A DNA stretch of 64,000 nt from Candidatus Anammoximicrobium sp. (GTDB lineage Bacteria; Planctomycetota; Planctomycetia; Pirellulales; Pirellulaceae): the NCBI GenBank assembly GCA_012515235.1, contig JAAYYU010000176.1, positions 27,740 to 91,739 on the forward strand, in the 5' to 3' direction. Position 1 is the first letter of the stretch; every line of letters starts with the position of its first letter. The notes beneath the pieces are model-generated. The model was not told the origin of the DNA, ran no database searches, and worked only from the letters and a program-made list of their open reading frames with translations. The position numbers and the translations under genes were made by a program. Below, in pieces: positions 16,102-25,359 of the stretch.

Positions 16102-18471
16102 ATGATCCGCGCCCCCAGAGCCCTGGTGTTGTCGATTGCCCTGATCGCTGTCTGCCAAACCGAGTCCGGCCGCGCCGCGGACGCCGTGGAGGAGCGCCTC
16201 GCAGCGGCGATCCAGACCGCCCAGAACTGGCAGGACACCGATTCGGCGGAGGCGTTGGATTTCCTCGCGAGCGAAGTGGTCAAGGCGGCTGCCGCGCCGG
16301 CGGCGCGGGCGGACATGGAACAGCGGATGATCGCCGGCTTGGCCGGAGCGAAGACCCGCGGCGGCCGCAGTTTCTTCTGCCGTCAGCTGGTGATGCTCGG
16401 CACCGAGGCCGCCGTGCCGGCCTTGGCCCGTCTGCTGACCGACGCCGAATCATCGCACGTCGCCCGCTATGCGCTCGCCCGGATTCCGGGACCGCGGGCG
16501 GATGCGGCGTTGCGCGAGGCGCTGGGCCAGGCGGACGACGGGTTGAAGATCGGCTTGGTGAATTCGCTGGGCGACCGGGGATGCCGTGCGGCGGTGGACC
16601 AGATCGCCGCGCTGGTCGGTCACGCGCACGAAGAACTGGCCAACGCGGCGCTGGCGGCGCTTGGCCGCATCGACTCCGAAGCCGCGGTGGCGGCGATCGC
16701 GAAGGCACGCCGCAGCTTGCCTGCCAAGCGCCGACTTGCCGCTACGGACGCCTATCTCGAGGCCGCGGCACGAATGCTGAAGCAAGGCCAGCGCGAGGCC
16801 GCCCTGACGATCTACCGGCAGTTGTACGCCCCGGACGAACCGGCGCTGTGCCGCGTCGCAGCGTTGAACGGCCTGGTCGCGGCGGAGAAGGACCAGGCGA
16901 TGCCGCTGGTCCTCGCCGCCTTGGCAGACCAGCAAGCCGAAGTCCGTCGCGCCGCCGTGCCGGCGCTGCGGAACGTTCCCGGCGAGCGGACGACGCAAGC
17001 CGTCGTGGCCGAATTGCCGCGTCAGGACGAAGCGACACAAGCCCGGTTGCTGGGCGTCCTGGCCGACCGTGGCGACGCGACGGCGCTGCCCGCCGTGGTC
17101 CAAGCGGCCGACGCCAATGCGCCCACAGTCCGCGTCGCAGCCCTGGAAGCGCTGGCCGCCCTGGGCGATCCGTCCGTCGTGCCGCTGTTGACGCAACGGG
17201 CCGCCGAGGCACAGCCACCCGACGAACAACAGGCTGCCCGGAACAGCCTGAACTCGCTCCGCGCCGACGGCACCAACGCGGCGATTGCCAAACAGCTCTC
17301 GACGGACAAGCCCGGCGTGCGGGCCGAAGCGGCCAAGGCGCTGGCCGCCCGCGGTGCGGCGGACCAGCTCGCCGCCCTGCTGAAGGCGGCCGAGGATTCC
17401 GAGCCGGCCGTGGCGGCGGAGGCCTTCCAAGCGATCCGCGCGATCGCCACTGCGCAACATCTGCCGGCGCTGGTCACGCTGTTGGTCACCGCCCAGCACG
17501 GCGTGGTGCGCAGCGAAGCGGAAAACGCCGTGGTCGCCGCCGCAGCGACGGCCGCAGCGGGCGACAATCCGGCGGCGCCGATCCTGGCGCCGCTGTCCGC
17601 CCCTGCCTCGCCGCAGGTCCGCGCGTCGCTGTTGCGCGTGCTGGGCCGGATCGCGCACGCCTCCGCCTTGCCCGTCCTGTACACCTCGGCTCAGGACACC
17701 CAAGCGGACGTCAAGGACGCGGCGATCCGCGCGCTGGCCGAATGGCCGACCGGCGAGCCCGCGCGCCTGCTGTGGGAAATCGCTTCCGACGCCTCCGCGG
17801 CTCAAGTGCACCGCGTCCTGGCCCTGCGCGGGTACGTCGTAATGATTCCCAAGCAAGCGGACGCCACCGACGACCAGATCCTGGACAACTATGCCGCGGC
17901 GCTCCAGATGGCCAGCCGCCGGGAAGAGAAGCAGTTGGTCCTGTCCAAGCTGAGTTTGGTGCGGCACCGCCGGGCGCTGGACATGGCCCGACAGCAGGCA
18001 GTCGATCCGGCCCTCCGGAAGTCTGCGGAAGCGGCCTCGCAAAAGATCGAAAAACTGTTAGCCGCACCGGCCCGCGTGACAGCCTCGCACAACCCCGAAA
18101 AGGCCAACAACGCCATCGACAAAGACCCTCAGACGCGCTGGGATACGGGCGCCATCCAGCAGGGCGGCGAGTGGTTCCGCCTCGAACTGGACGAGGAATG
18201 CTGGATCAAGGGGCTGGTGCTGGACAGCCAGGGATCCGGCGGCGATTACCCGCGGGGCTACGAGATCTACGTCTCGCCCAGCAGCCTGGGCGACGGGCAA
18301 CTGGTCTTGAAAGGCAAAGGCACGCAGGCGGTCACCAGGATTGAGTTTTCTCAACCCGTCCGCGGCCGGGCTGTCAAGATCATCCAAACCGGACGCGCTC
18401 CGGGGCTGTACTGGTCGATTCACGAACTGGCCATCGAATCGCAGCCCTGCGCGGATGCGGGCCGGAATTGA
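16102..18471 (+). CDS. Secreted HEAT-repeat protein with C-terminal discoidin-like domain
   Basis: This is a 789-residue protein. ATG 16102 follows GGAGACG and starts a signal peptide (RALVLSIALIAVCQ). Residues ~45-640 are a long array of HEAT/PBS-type helical repeats of about 30 residues (VPALARLLTDAESSHVARYA, VRVAALEALAALGDPSVVPL, and similar). The last ~135 residues resemble an F5/8 type C (discoidin) carbohydrate-binding domain: ASHNPEKANNAIDKDPQTRW, WFRLELDEECWIKGLVL, YEIYVSP and GRAVKIIQTG. There is no enzyme motif. It is probably an extracytoplasmic scaffold that binds glycans. The ABC3 permease gene starts 9 bases after its stop, so the two form an operon. Confidence 0.78.
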   Translation: MIRAPRALVLSIALIAVCQTESGRAADAVEERLAAAIQTAQNWQDTDSAEALDFLASEVVKAAAAPAARADMEQRMIAGLAGAKTRGGRSFFCRQLVMLGTEAAVPALARLLTDAESSHVARYALARIPGPRADAALREALGQADDGLKIGLVNSLGDRGCRAAVDQIAALVGHAHEELANAALAALGRIDSEAAVAAIAKARRSLPAKRRLAATDAYLEAAARMLKQGQREAALTIYRQLYAPDEPALCRVAALNGLVAAEKDQAMPLVLAALADQQAEVRRAAVPALRNVPGERTTQAVVAELPRQDEATQARLLGVLADRGDATALPAVVQAADANAPTVRVAALEALAALGDPSVVPLLTQRAAEAQPPDEQQAARNSLNSLRADGTNAAIAKQLSTDKPGVRAEAAKALAARGAADQLAALLKAAEDSEPAVAAEAFQAIRAIATAQHLPALVTLLVTAQHGVVRSEAENAVVAAAATAAAGDNPAAPILAPLSAPASPQVRASLLRVLGRIAHASALPVLYTSAQDTQADVKDAAIRALAEWPTGEPARLLWEIASDASAAQVHRVLALRGYVVMIPKQADATDDQILDNYAAALQMASRREEKQLVLSKLSLVRHRRALDMARQQAVDPALRKSAEAASQKIEKLLAAPARVTASHNPEKANNAIDKDPQTRWDTGAIQQGGEWFRLELDEECWIKGLVLDSQGSGGDYPRGYEIYVSPSSLGDGQLVLKGKGTQAVTRIEFSQPVRGRAVKIIQTGRAPGLYWSIHELAIESQPCADAGRN

Positions 18472-18480
18472 GACGGAGCC

Positions 18481-21400
18481 ATGTCCAGTTGGCGTTTCAT
18501 TGTCCTCAGCCTCACTTACCACTGGCGGATCAACCTGGCGGTGGCGCTCGGCGTGGCCGCGGCCACCGCCGTGTTGACCGGCGCGCTGCTGGTGGGCGAT
18601 TCGGTGCGCGGCAGTCTGCGCCGGCTGACGTTGGATCGGCTGGGGCGGATCGACAACGTGCTGGTCACCGACCGTTTTTTCGCCGCGGGCCTGGCCGCCG
18701 AATTGCGAGCCGATCCCGGCTTTGCCCGGCATTTCACCGCCGCCGTTCCGGCGATCCTGTTTCCCCGCGGGACGTTGGAAAAGTCCGGGTTTGAACGGTC
18801 CGGGCGGGCGGCCCAAGTGTTGGTGGTCGGGTGTGGAGCGGAATTCTGGGAACTGGGCGACGCCCAGTTCCGGCCGCTGCGGGCGCCGGGACGCGACGAG
18901 ATTGTGCTCAACGCGCCGCTGGCGGCCGAGTTGCAGGCCGGCGTGGGCGACGAAGTGCTGCTCCGCTTGCCCAAGGCCAACCAGGTGCCCGCCGACAGTC
19001 CCTTGGGCCGCAGGTCGGATCGGATTCGCACGCTGGCTGGGCTGCGCGTGATCGAAATCGTCCCGGCTGAAAGCCTGGGGCGATTCAGCCTGAGCGCCAC
19101 TCAGGCGACGCCGCGAAACGCCTATGTGGCCAGCCAGACCCTGCAGGATGCGCTGGGCCAGCAAGACCGGGTGAACGCCGTGCTGGTCGCCGGCCGCTCG
19201 CCGCACTCGCCGCCCGCTGCCGACGCCGAAGCGGCGCTGGCCGCCGCGTTCCAGCCGCAACTGGCCGACTACGGGTTGTCGATCCAGCGCGTGCGTTGCA
19301 CGTTCCGGCCCGGCGAGGCCGCCGCACAAGACGACGCTCGCGACGAGGTCGTCTTCGATTACTTCAGTCTCACGACGGACCGGATGCTGTTCTCTGCGCC
19401 CGCAGAACAGGCCGCACGGCAGGCCTGGCAGCACGCCGCCGCTCAGCCCCTGCTGACCTATCTGGCCAACTCGATCGAGCGGGCCGGCGCCGGTCGCACT
19501 TCGCCGGTCATCCCGTATTCGCTGATCACGGCCGTCGATTCCGATCCGGGACTGGGTCCGCTGTGGGCCCCCGATGGCCGGACGCCGGTTTTGCTGGAAG
19601 CCGATGAAATCGTCTTGAACAGCTGGGCGGCCGCCGACTTGAACGCGCAGCCGGGCGACCCGATTCGAGTGACCTTCTACAAGCCGGAAACGGCGCACGA
19701 CCGGTTGGAGGAAGAGACGGCGGAGTTTGTCCTGAAGGCGATCGTACCGCTCACCGAACCACGGCGTCCCTATCGGCGAAACCGCCCGGCCCAGTACGCG
19801 GACCGGCCGACGCCGGCCAACGACCCGGATTTGACGCCGGTGGTGGAGGGCGTGACGGACCAAGAATCGATCAGCCGCTGGGAAGCGCCGTTCCCCGTCG
19901 ATCATCGCCGCATCCGCCCGCAAGACGACGACTACTGGGCGAACCACCGCACGACGCCGAAAGCCTTCGTTTCGCTGGCGGCCGGCCGAAGGCTGTGGGG
20001 CAGCCGGTTTGGCGAGATCACCTCGGTGCGCGTCCCGGCGCCGCCGGGCCTGGCCGCCGGCGGCGAACAAGAGCAGGCGTTTCGGGCGCAACTGGAACAG
20101 CGGCTGTTGGCCGAACTGCATTCGCGCCGCGCGAATTTTGGTTTCGACTTTTTGCCCGTCAAGCAGCGCGGACTGGCGGCCTCGAAGGGCGCGACGCCGT
20201 TCGATGTGTTGTTCTTGTTCCTGAGCTTCTTCATCATCATCGCAGCCCTGATGCTGGTCGCCCTGCTGTTCCGCTTGGGCGTCGAGCGGCGGGCGCGCGA
20301 AGTGGGCACGCTGCTGGCGCTCGGATTTCCTCGGCGCCTGACGATGCGGTTGCTGTGCGTCGAGGGCGCGCTCGTGGCCGCGGCCGGCGGCCTTCTCGGC
20401 GTCGGCGTCGGTGTCGGCTATGCCTGGCTGATGGTGATCGGGTTAAGGACCTGGTGGATCGGAGCGATTTCGACGCCGTTTTTGCGACTTTTCGTTGAGC
20501 CGCGGAGTCTGGCGGGCGGCTATCTCAGCGGCGTGGCGATCTGCGTGGTGACGGTTTTGTGGAGCGTGCGGCGCACGAAGGAGATCTCGGTGCGGAGATT
20601 GTTGGCCGGCCAGGCAGGCATGGCGGACGCCGCGGTGTACGCCGCAGCGGGAAACGGGAGCCTGGCCGCAGCGCTCCTGTCGCTGGCCGTCGCGATGGCG
20701 TTGGCGTTCGCGGCGCCGCGTCTGGGCGGCGACGCGCAGGCCGGCGCGTTTGTCGGTTCGGGAACCTTGGTACTGGTCGCGCTGCTGATCCTGCTGCGGC
20801 GTTCCTTGAAGACCGGCGGGCGGATCGGGGCGGGGCACGGCGGCTGGAGCTTGGGGTGGCTGGCCGCGCGCAACGTCGCGCGACATCCGGGCCGCAGCAC
20901 GCTGACGGTAGGCCTGATGGCCGTGGCCAGTTTCTTGATCGTGGCCATGAGTTCCTTTCGGCTCGCCCCCACGGAATCCGGGACCGGCGGTTTCGACTTG
21001 ATGGCGGAAAGCGCCCAGCCCGTGTTTGGCGACTGGAGTACGCCGCGGGGCCGGGAAACCCTGTTGGCCGATCGGGCCTCCGTCCTGGCCGGCGGCACCG
21101 TGTTGCCGCTGCGTCTGCAAGCCGGAGACGATGCCAGCTGCAGCAACCTGTACCAGGCCTCTCGGCCCCGTGTCATCGGCGTCAGCGACGCCTTCGTCCG
21201 GCATTTCGACGATCCCGCGGTCCCCCGCTTTGCCTGGGCCGGCAGCGCCGCGGAATCTCCTGCGGAACAGGCCAACCCCTGGCGCTTGCTCGCCGACGGA
21301 CGACACGCTTCCCGGCCCGCCATTCCCGTCATGCTGGACAAGAACATGGCCGTGTACAGCCTGCATTTGTATCGGGGCATCGGCGAGGAGTTTGAGCTGA

Positions 21401-22041
21401 CCTATCCGGAAGCGGGCGTCGTCCGCTTCCGCGTCGCGGGCCTGTTGAGCAACTGCGTCCTGCAAGGCAGTTTGCTGATTGGCGAGTCCGATTTTGTCCG
21501 GCTGTTTGCCGGCGTCAGCGGTTACCGCTTCTTCCTGATCAGGTCGCCGGCCGGCAAGACGCTGCAAGTCGCCGAAGCACTGGAAGACCGCCTGGGCGAT
21601 CAGGGCTTCGACGCCGCCTCGACCCGCCAGCGGCTGGAGGATCAGTTCGCCATCCAGAACACGTACTTGAGCACCTTCCAGAGTCTGGGCGCGTTGGGGT
21701 TGCTGCTGGGCACGTTCGGCTTGGCGACGGTGCAAGTGCGGAACGTGATCGAGCGCCGCGGCGAACTGGCGCTGTTGCGGGCGGCTGGCTTCCGCCGCCG
21801 CCGACTGGCCGGGCTCGTCATGCTGGAAAACGTCGCCTTGCTCCTCGGTGGACTGCTGACGGGTTTCGCCGCCGCCCTGGTCACCACGCTGCCGCACATG
21901 CTCGCGGGCGGGGCCTCGATTCCGCTTGTGGACCTCACGCTGCTGCTGGCGGTCGTCCTGCTCGTCGGCTGCCTGTCCAGCCTTGCCTCCGTTCGCGCGA
22001 CCCTGCAGGCCCCGATTCTGGCGGCGCTGCGGGAAGAGTGA
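18481..22041 (+). CDS. Very large ABC3/FtsX-type (MacB-like) ABC transporter permease
   Basis: This 1186-residue protein has an N-terminal membrane anchor (INLAVALGVAAATAVLTGALLVGD) and a large periplasmic domain of about 500 residues. Three FtsX-type helices follow (VLFLFLSFFIIIAALMLVAL, then VERRAREVGTLLALGFPRR), then a second half with another periplasmic insert and three C-terminal helices (LLGTFGLATVQVRNVIERRG, LALLRAAGFRRRRL). It thus has the duplicated-permease layout. Relatives move lipoproteins or lipids, or transmit mechanical force, with a cytoplasmic ATPase. No ATPase gene is adjacent; the nearest one is the LolD-like gene at 62826-63500, too far away to assign. It lies directly after the HEAT/discoidin gene. 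Confidence 0.85.
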   Translation: MSSWRFIVLSLTYHWRINLAVALGVAAATAVLTGALLVGDSVRGSLRRLTLDRLGRIDNVLVTDRFFAAGLAAELRADPGFARHFTAAVPAILFPRGTLEKSGFERSGRAAQVLVVGCGAEFWELGDAQFRPLRAPGRDEIVLNAPLAAELQAGVGDEVLLRLPKANQVPADSPLGRRSDRIRTLAGLRVIEIVPAESLGRFSLSATQATPRNAYVASQTLQDALGQQDRVNAVLVAGRSPHSPPAADAEAALAAAFQPQLADYGLSIQRVRCTFRPGEAAAQDDARDEVVFDYFSLTTDRMLFSAPAEQAARQAWQHAAAQPLLTYLANSIERAGAGRTSPVIPYSLITAVDSDPGLGPLWAPDGRTPVLLEADEIVLNSWAAADLNAQPGDPIRVTFYKPETAHDRLEEETAEFVLKAIVPLTEPRRPYRRNRPAQYADRPTPANDPDLTPVVEGVTDQESISRWEAPFPVDHRRIRPQDDDYWANHRTTPKAFVSLAAGRRLWGSRFGEITSVRVPAPPGLAAGGEQEQAFRAQLEQRLLAELHSRRANFGFDFLPVKQRGLAASKGATPFDVLFLFLSFFIIIAALMLVALLFRLGVERRAREVGTLLALGFPRRLTMRLLCVEGALVAAAGGLLGVGVGVGYAWLMVIGLRTWWIGAISTPFLRLFVEPRSLAGGYLSGVAICVVTVLWSVRRTKEISVRRLLAGQAGMADAAVYAAAGNGSLAAALLSLAVAMALAFAAPRLGGDAQAGAFVGSGTLVLVALLILLRRSLKTGGRIGAGHGGWSLGWLAARNVARHPGRSTLTVGLMAVASFLIVAMSSFRLAPTESGTGGFDLMAESAQPVFGDWSTPRGRETLLADRASVLAGGTVLPLRLQAGDDASCSNLYQASRPRVIGVSDAFVRHFDDPAVPRFAWAGSAAESPAEQANPWRLLADGRHASRPAIPVMLDKNMAVYSLHLYRGIGEEFELTYPEAGVVRFRVAGLLSNCVLQGSLLIGESDFVRLFAGVSGYRFFLIRSPAGKTLQVAEALEDRLGDQGFDAASTRQRLEDQFAIQNTYLSTFQSLGALGLLLGTFGLATVQVRNVIERRGELALLRAAGFRRRRLAGLVMLENVALLLGGLLTGFAAALVTTLPHMLAGGASIPLVDLTLLLAVVLLVGCLSSLASVRATLQAPILAALREE

Positions 22042-22165
22042 GTCTTTCCTGCGGGGACGAGCCTGATAGAATGAACCGCGATCGTTCGTTACGCTGCCGA
22101 CGTCCGAAGACTCGATGACGAGGCCTCGGACCGTTCACCCTTGTTCCCCCTGGAGAAGGAAAGTC

Positions 22166-23626
22166 ATGACCAAGCTTTACATCCTGTTGGCCGTTGCGGC
22201 CAGTTGCGTCGCCACGGCACTGGCGGCGGAATCCTCGGCCGCCGCTTTGTCGCTCCGTGCCGGTGCGTTTGCCATCGACATCACGCCCACCAAGTTCCCG
22301 GTCCCGGTCAGCGGTGGAATCCTGCCGCAGTTTGCGTCCAAGGTCAACGATCCGCTGCACGCCCGCTGCCTGGTTTTGGACGACGGACGCGTGCAGATTG
22401 CCATCGCCATCGTCGACAGCCTGCTGATCTCGCGCGAACAGGCGGACCAGGCGAAAGAACTGGCCACGCAGACGACGGGCATTCCGGCCAGCCGCATCTT
22501 GATCGCGGCCACCCACACGCACACCGCACCGGCGGTGATGGCCGCCCATGCGACCGATCCGGACCTGGATTACGCGGAGTTCATGGTCGCGCAGATCGCC
22601 AAGGGGATCGCCCAAGCGCAGCAGAACCTCCGGCCGGCGCGGATCGGCTGGGCCATGGGCAAGGATGAAAAGAACGTCTTCTGCCGGCGGTATCTGATGA
22701 AGCCCGGCACGGCGGCGACCAATCCGTTCAGCGGCAGGGAGAACGATCAGGCCCAGATGAACCCCGGCCACAACAACCCCAACAAGATCCGCCGCACGGG
22801 GACGGCCGACCCCGAAGTGGCCGTGTTGTCCGTCCAATCGCGGGACGGTCACCCCCTGGCGCTGCTGTCCAATTACTCGACGCACTACGTCGGATCGCAG
22901 CCCATTTCCGCAGACTACTTCGCCGTGTTCTGCGCCAAGATCGCCGAAAAAATCGGCGCTCAAAACGTCTCGCCGCCCTTCGTCGCCATGCTCTCCAACG
23001 GGACCAGCGGGGATGCCAACTGCCTGGACTTCGACTCCCCCGACCGCCGCAAGTTCGACCGGTTCACCGTCGCCGAAGACGTGGCCCAAGCCGCCTTGGA
23101 GGCTTACCGGACGATCCGCTACTACGACTGGGTGCCGTTGGTCATCCAGGAGCGGACGCTGACGCTGGGCGTGCGCATGCCCAGCCAGGAAGAGGTGGCC
23201 AAGGCCCAGGCGGTTGTGGATGGACTGCCGAACGGCCGGCCGCGGAACATGGTCGAGTCGTATGCCCGCGAGACGGTGTTGCTGAGCCAGATGCCGCCGA
23301 CGCGGGAATTGAAACTGCAAGCCCTGCGCATCGGCGAGCTGGGCATCACGGCTTTGCCCCTGGAGGCGTTCAGCTGTACGGGCCTGGAACTGAAGAAGCG
23401 CAGTCCGCTCAAGCCGACGTTCAACATCGATCTGGCCAACGGCTACTTCGGGTACCTGCCGCCGCCAGACCAGCACAAGCTGGGCGGCTACACGACGTGG
23501 CGCGCCCGGACCAGCATGCTGGAAGTGGACGCCGAGCCCAAGGTGGTGGCCACGGTGCTGGAACTCCTGGAAAACGTCGCCCAGCAGCGCACCGGCGAGC
23601 CGCTGCGGGCGTCCCAGGGAGGCTGA
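22166..23626 (+). CDS. Neutral/alkaline ceramidase-family secreted protein
   Basis: This is a 486-residue protein. ATG 22166 is preceded by GGAGAAGGA at 5 bases and starts a signal peptide (KLYILLAVAASCVATALA). It matches the N-terminal domain of neutral/alkaline non-lysosomal ceramidases: AGAFAIDITP near the start, ATHTHTAPAVM with zinc-binding histidines, NYSTHYVGSQPISADYF, and MLSNGTSGDAN in the position of the catalytic-serine segment. Such proteins hydrolyse ceramide amides, but the environmental relatives common in planctomycetes are mostly uncharacterised and lack the usual C-terminal domain. No operon partner is evident. An inverted-repeat element follows 46 bases after the stop. Confidence 0.78.
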   Translation: MTKLYILLAVAASCVATALAAESSAAALSLRAGAFAIDITPTKFPVPVSGGILPQFASKVNDPLHARCLVLDDGRVQIAIAIVDSLLISREQADQAKELATQTTGIPASRILIAATHTHTAPAVMAAHATDPDLDYAEFMVAQIAKGIAQAQQNLRPARIGWAMGKDEKNVFCRRYLMKPGTAATNPFSGRENDQAQMNPGHNNPNKIRRTGTADPEVAVLSVQSRDGHPLALLSNYSTHYVGSQPISADYFAVFCAKIAEKIGAQNVSPPFVAMLSNGTSGDANCLDFDSPDRRKFDRFTVAEDVAQAALEAYRTIRYYDWVPLVIQERTLTLGVRMPSQEEVAKAQAVVDGLPNGRPRNMVESYARETVLLSQMPPTRELKLQALRIGELGITALPLEAFSCTGLELKKRSPLKPTFNIDLANGYFGYLPPPDQHKLGGYTTWRARTSMLEVDAEPKVVATVLELLENVAQQRTGEPLRASQGG

Positions 23627-23672
23627 CGCCGTTCGAGAAGCCCCTGTCGATGACGGCACGGTCGCGCGAAAA

Positions 23673-23769
23673 GGGGTCAGGCCTACAGAATTCAATTTTG
23701 GCCGAGTTTGGTGCCAGCCACGTCGTACGACTCTGCTCGGCCAGAATTGAAGTCTGTAAGCCTGACCCC
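23673..23769. mobile_element. 97-bp inverted-repeat element, REP/MITE-like, copy 1
   Basis: Two 34-base arms (23673-23706 and 23736-23769) are inverted repeats with three mismatches around a 29-base centre. The outer end reads GGGGTCAGGC, then CTACAGAATTCAATTTT. A second copy with the same outer ~27 bases and almost the same total length is at 36522-36617. No transposase is encoded inside. A hairpin of this size in intergenic DNA suggests a REP/MITE element mobilised in trans, possibly by a Y1 (RAYT/TnpA-REP) transposase elsewhere in the genome. Confidence 0.75.
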
Positions 23770-23944
23770 AGCACCGAAACCGTGACTTTATAACCGGCGC
23801 GGAAGAGTGCCGAAATCCCGTTTGGCGCTCGCCGCCGTTCTGGCGGACGAACCGGAACCGCTCCCTTGTTTCTCGTATCATGCGGAATGCTCTCGTTGCG
23901 TTACCGAGAGCGAATTCGACGACGTACGACACGGAGTGCCAGCC

Positions 23945-25297
23945 ATGCGTTCCACGTTGCTTTGGGTGATTCTGCTGATCGGCGCGAGCCTGGCCTGGGC
24001 GGGCCGCGCCGAATCGGCCGAGGATGCGACCGGCGGGACGCGGGACGGCACTCGCGCCGGCCAGCAGAAACCGTTGGCGTTCCTGACCGCGACGGCGGTG
24101 GACGGCAAGGTCCGGCTCACCTGTTTCAAGAGCACTCCGTTTTTCGAGGCGACCAGGCAGCACGCGCCCGACTCGGTCAAGCTGCGGATCTGGCGTCGGG
24201 ATCTGCCGGAGTTCCGCTTCGGCCGCGACTACGGCGAGTACTTCGACGGCCTCTCGCGGCACGACGCCCGCGTGGTTTTCGAGGGGACGATTTCTGCGGT
24301 GAACAACCGGAAGTACGAATTCCTCGACGAGTCGGTCCGTTGCGGACAGACCTACGCCTATTGGGTCGGCGTTGACGGCGACGGACTGCCCACCGGGCCC
24401 GTAGCCGTGAAGGTGCGCGATCCGCGCGTGTGGTGGTCTGGGGAGGAAACGCAGCGGCGTTTGGAAACGCTGGCAGCTCAGTTCTCCGGGGTCGTGGAGT
24501 CGCGAGAGGTCGGCCAGACCGTACACGGCCGCCGACTGCGAGCGTTGTTGGCGGGCCGGCGCGACCGGATGCTCGTTTTGATCGGCTCGCTGCACGCGGG
24601 CGAGTCCGGTCCCGAACTGATCGTCCCCGCGTTTGAGACGGTGGTGCGCGACCATCCGGACTTGCTCAAGCGGGCCGGCCTGGCGATTCTGCCGCGAGTC
24701 AATTCGGACGAGCGCGAGCGGATGGTCCGCGGCTATCCGCCCTACGTGCGGACCAACAGCAACGGCGTGGACCTAAACCGCAATTTCGCCGCCGACTGGG
24801 AGACCATCGATTCCAGCTACGGCTTGATTACGACCGACCCGGACGGCATGACCTACCGCGGACCGTCCCCCGCCTCCGAACCGGAGACGCTGGCGGTGGT
24901 CCGGTTGTTCCAAGGACTCAAACCCGCCGCGGTGCTCTCGTATCACCATCTGGCGTCGATCACGGGCTCGGCGTTCTTGTATCCCAAGCTGGCCGCCAAG
25001 GACTCCGCGTACGCCGCCCGCTGTACGGAGTTGAACCGCGTGTACCGAGCCGCGATCTCGCCGCCGGACATCGAAACAACTCCGACAGTCGCTCGCGCCG
25101 GCACCACCGGCGGCAGTCTGCCGGCCTGGGTCTACGCCCAATTCGGCGTGCCGGCGATGGATGTCGAGGGAGACCGTTCGCCGTGGTGCGTCAAAGCCAC
25201 GTTGGACACTGCCACCTGGGAAGACGTGCAAGAGGCTCAGCAGCGTCACACGCGGGCCGTTGTGGCTGTCCTGTCCGCGCTCGCCGCGGCTCCCTGA
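23945..25297 (+). CDS. Secreted M14 zinc carboxypeptidase with fibronectin-like N-domain
   Basis: This is a 450-residue protein. ATG 23945 opens a signal peptide (RSTLLWVILLIGASLAWAG). Residues ~40-165 look like a fibronectin-III-type domain (YEFLDESVRCGQTYAYWVGV). The M14 catalytic domain follows with complete motifs: H217 and E220 in SLHAGESGPE, GVDLNRNF, the third zinc His in SYHHLAS, and the general-base Glu in AMDVEGD. It is therefore expected to remove C-terminal amino acids, or to cleave cell-wall or D/L-peptide substrates, outside the cell. Unlike the M14-like protein at 6066-7313, it keeps the Asn-Arg substrate motif. Confidence 0.82.
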   Translation: MRSTLLWVILLIGASLAWAGRAESAEDATGGTRDGTRAGQQKPLAFLTATAVDGKVRLTCFKSTPFFEATRQHAPDSVKLRIWRRDLPEFRFGRDYGEYFDGLSRHDARVVFEGTISAVNNRKYEFLDESVRCGQTYAYWVGVDGDGLPTGPVAVKVRDPRVWWSGEETQRRLETLAAQFSGVVESREVGQTVHGRRLRALLAGRRDRMLVLIGSLHAGESGPELIVPAFETVVRDHPDLLKRAGLAILPRVNSDERERMVRGYPPYVRTNSNGVDLNRNFAADWETIDSSYGLITTDPDGMTYRGPSPASEPETLAVVRLFQGLKPAAVLSYHHLASITGSAFLYPKLAAKDSAYAARCTELNRVYRAAISPPDIETTPTVARAGTTGGSLPAWVYAQFGVPAMDVEGDRSPWCVKATLDTATWEDVQEAQQRHTRAVVAVLSALAAAP

Positions 25298-25359
25298 CCT
25301 CGCGGGGAATGTGATTACGGAAGGCCTTCGACGATGGCGGCACGGAGATTTGTGCACTC

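Noticed and set aside
18481..22041. Macrolide-efflux (MacB) assignment for the large permease
   Set aside because: There is no fused or adjacent ATPase and the periplasmic inserts are much larger; only the ABC3/FtsX fold can be supported.
23673..23769. A CRISPR repeat or a Rho-independent terminator
   Set aside because: There is only one repeat unit per site with no spacer array, and no U-run after the stem; the shared outer arms with 36522-36617 fit a mobile palindromic element better.
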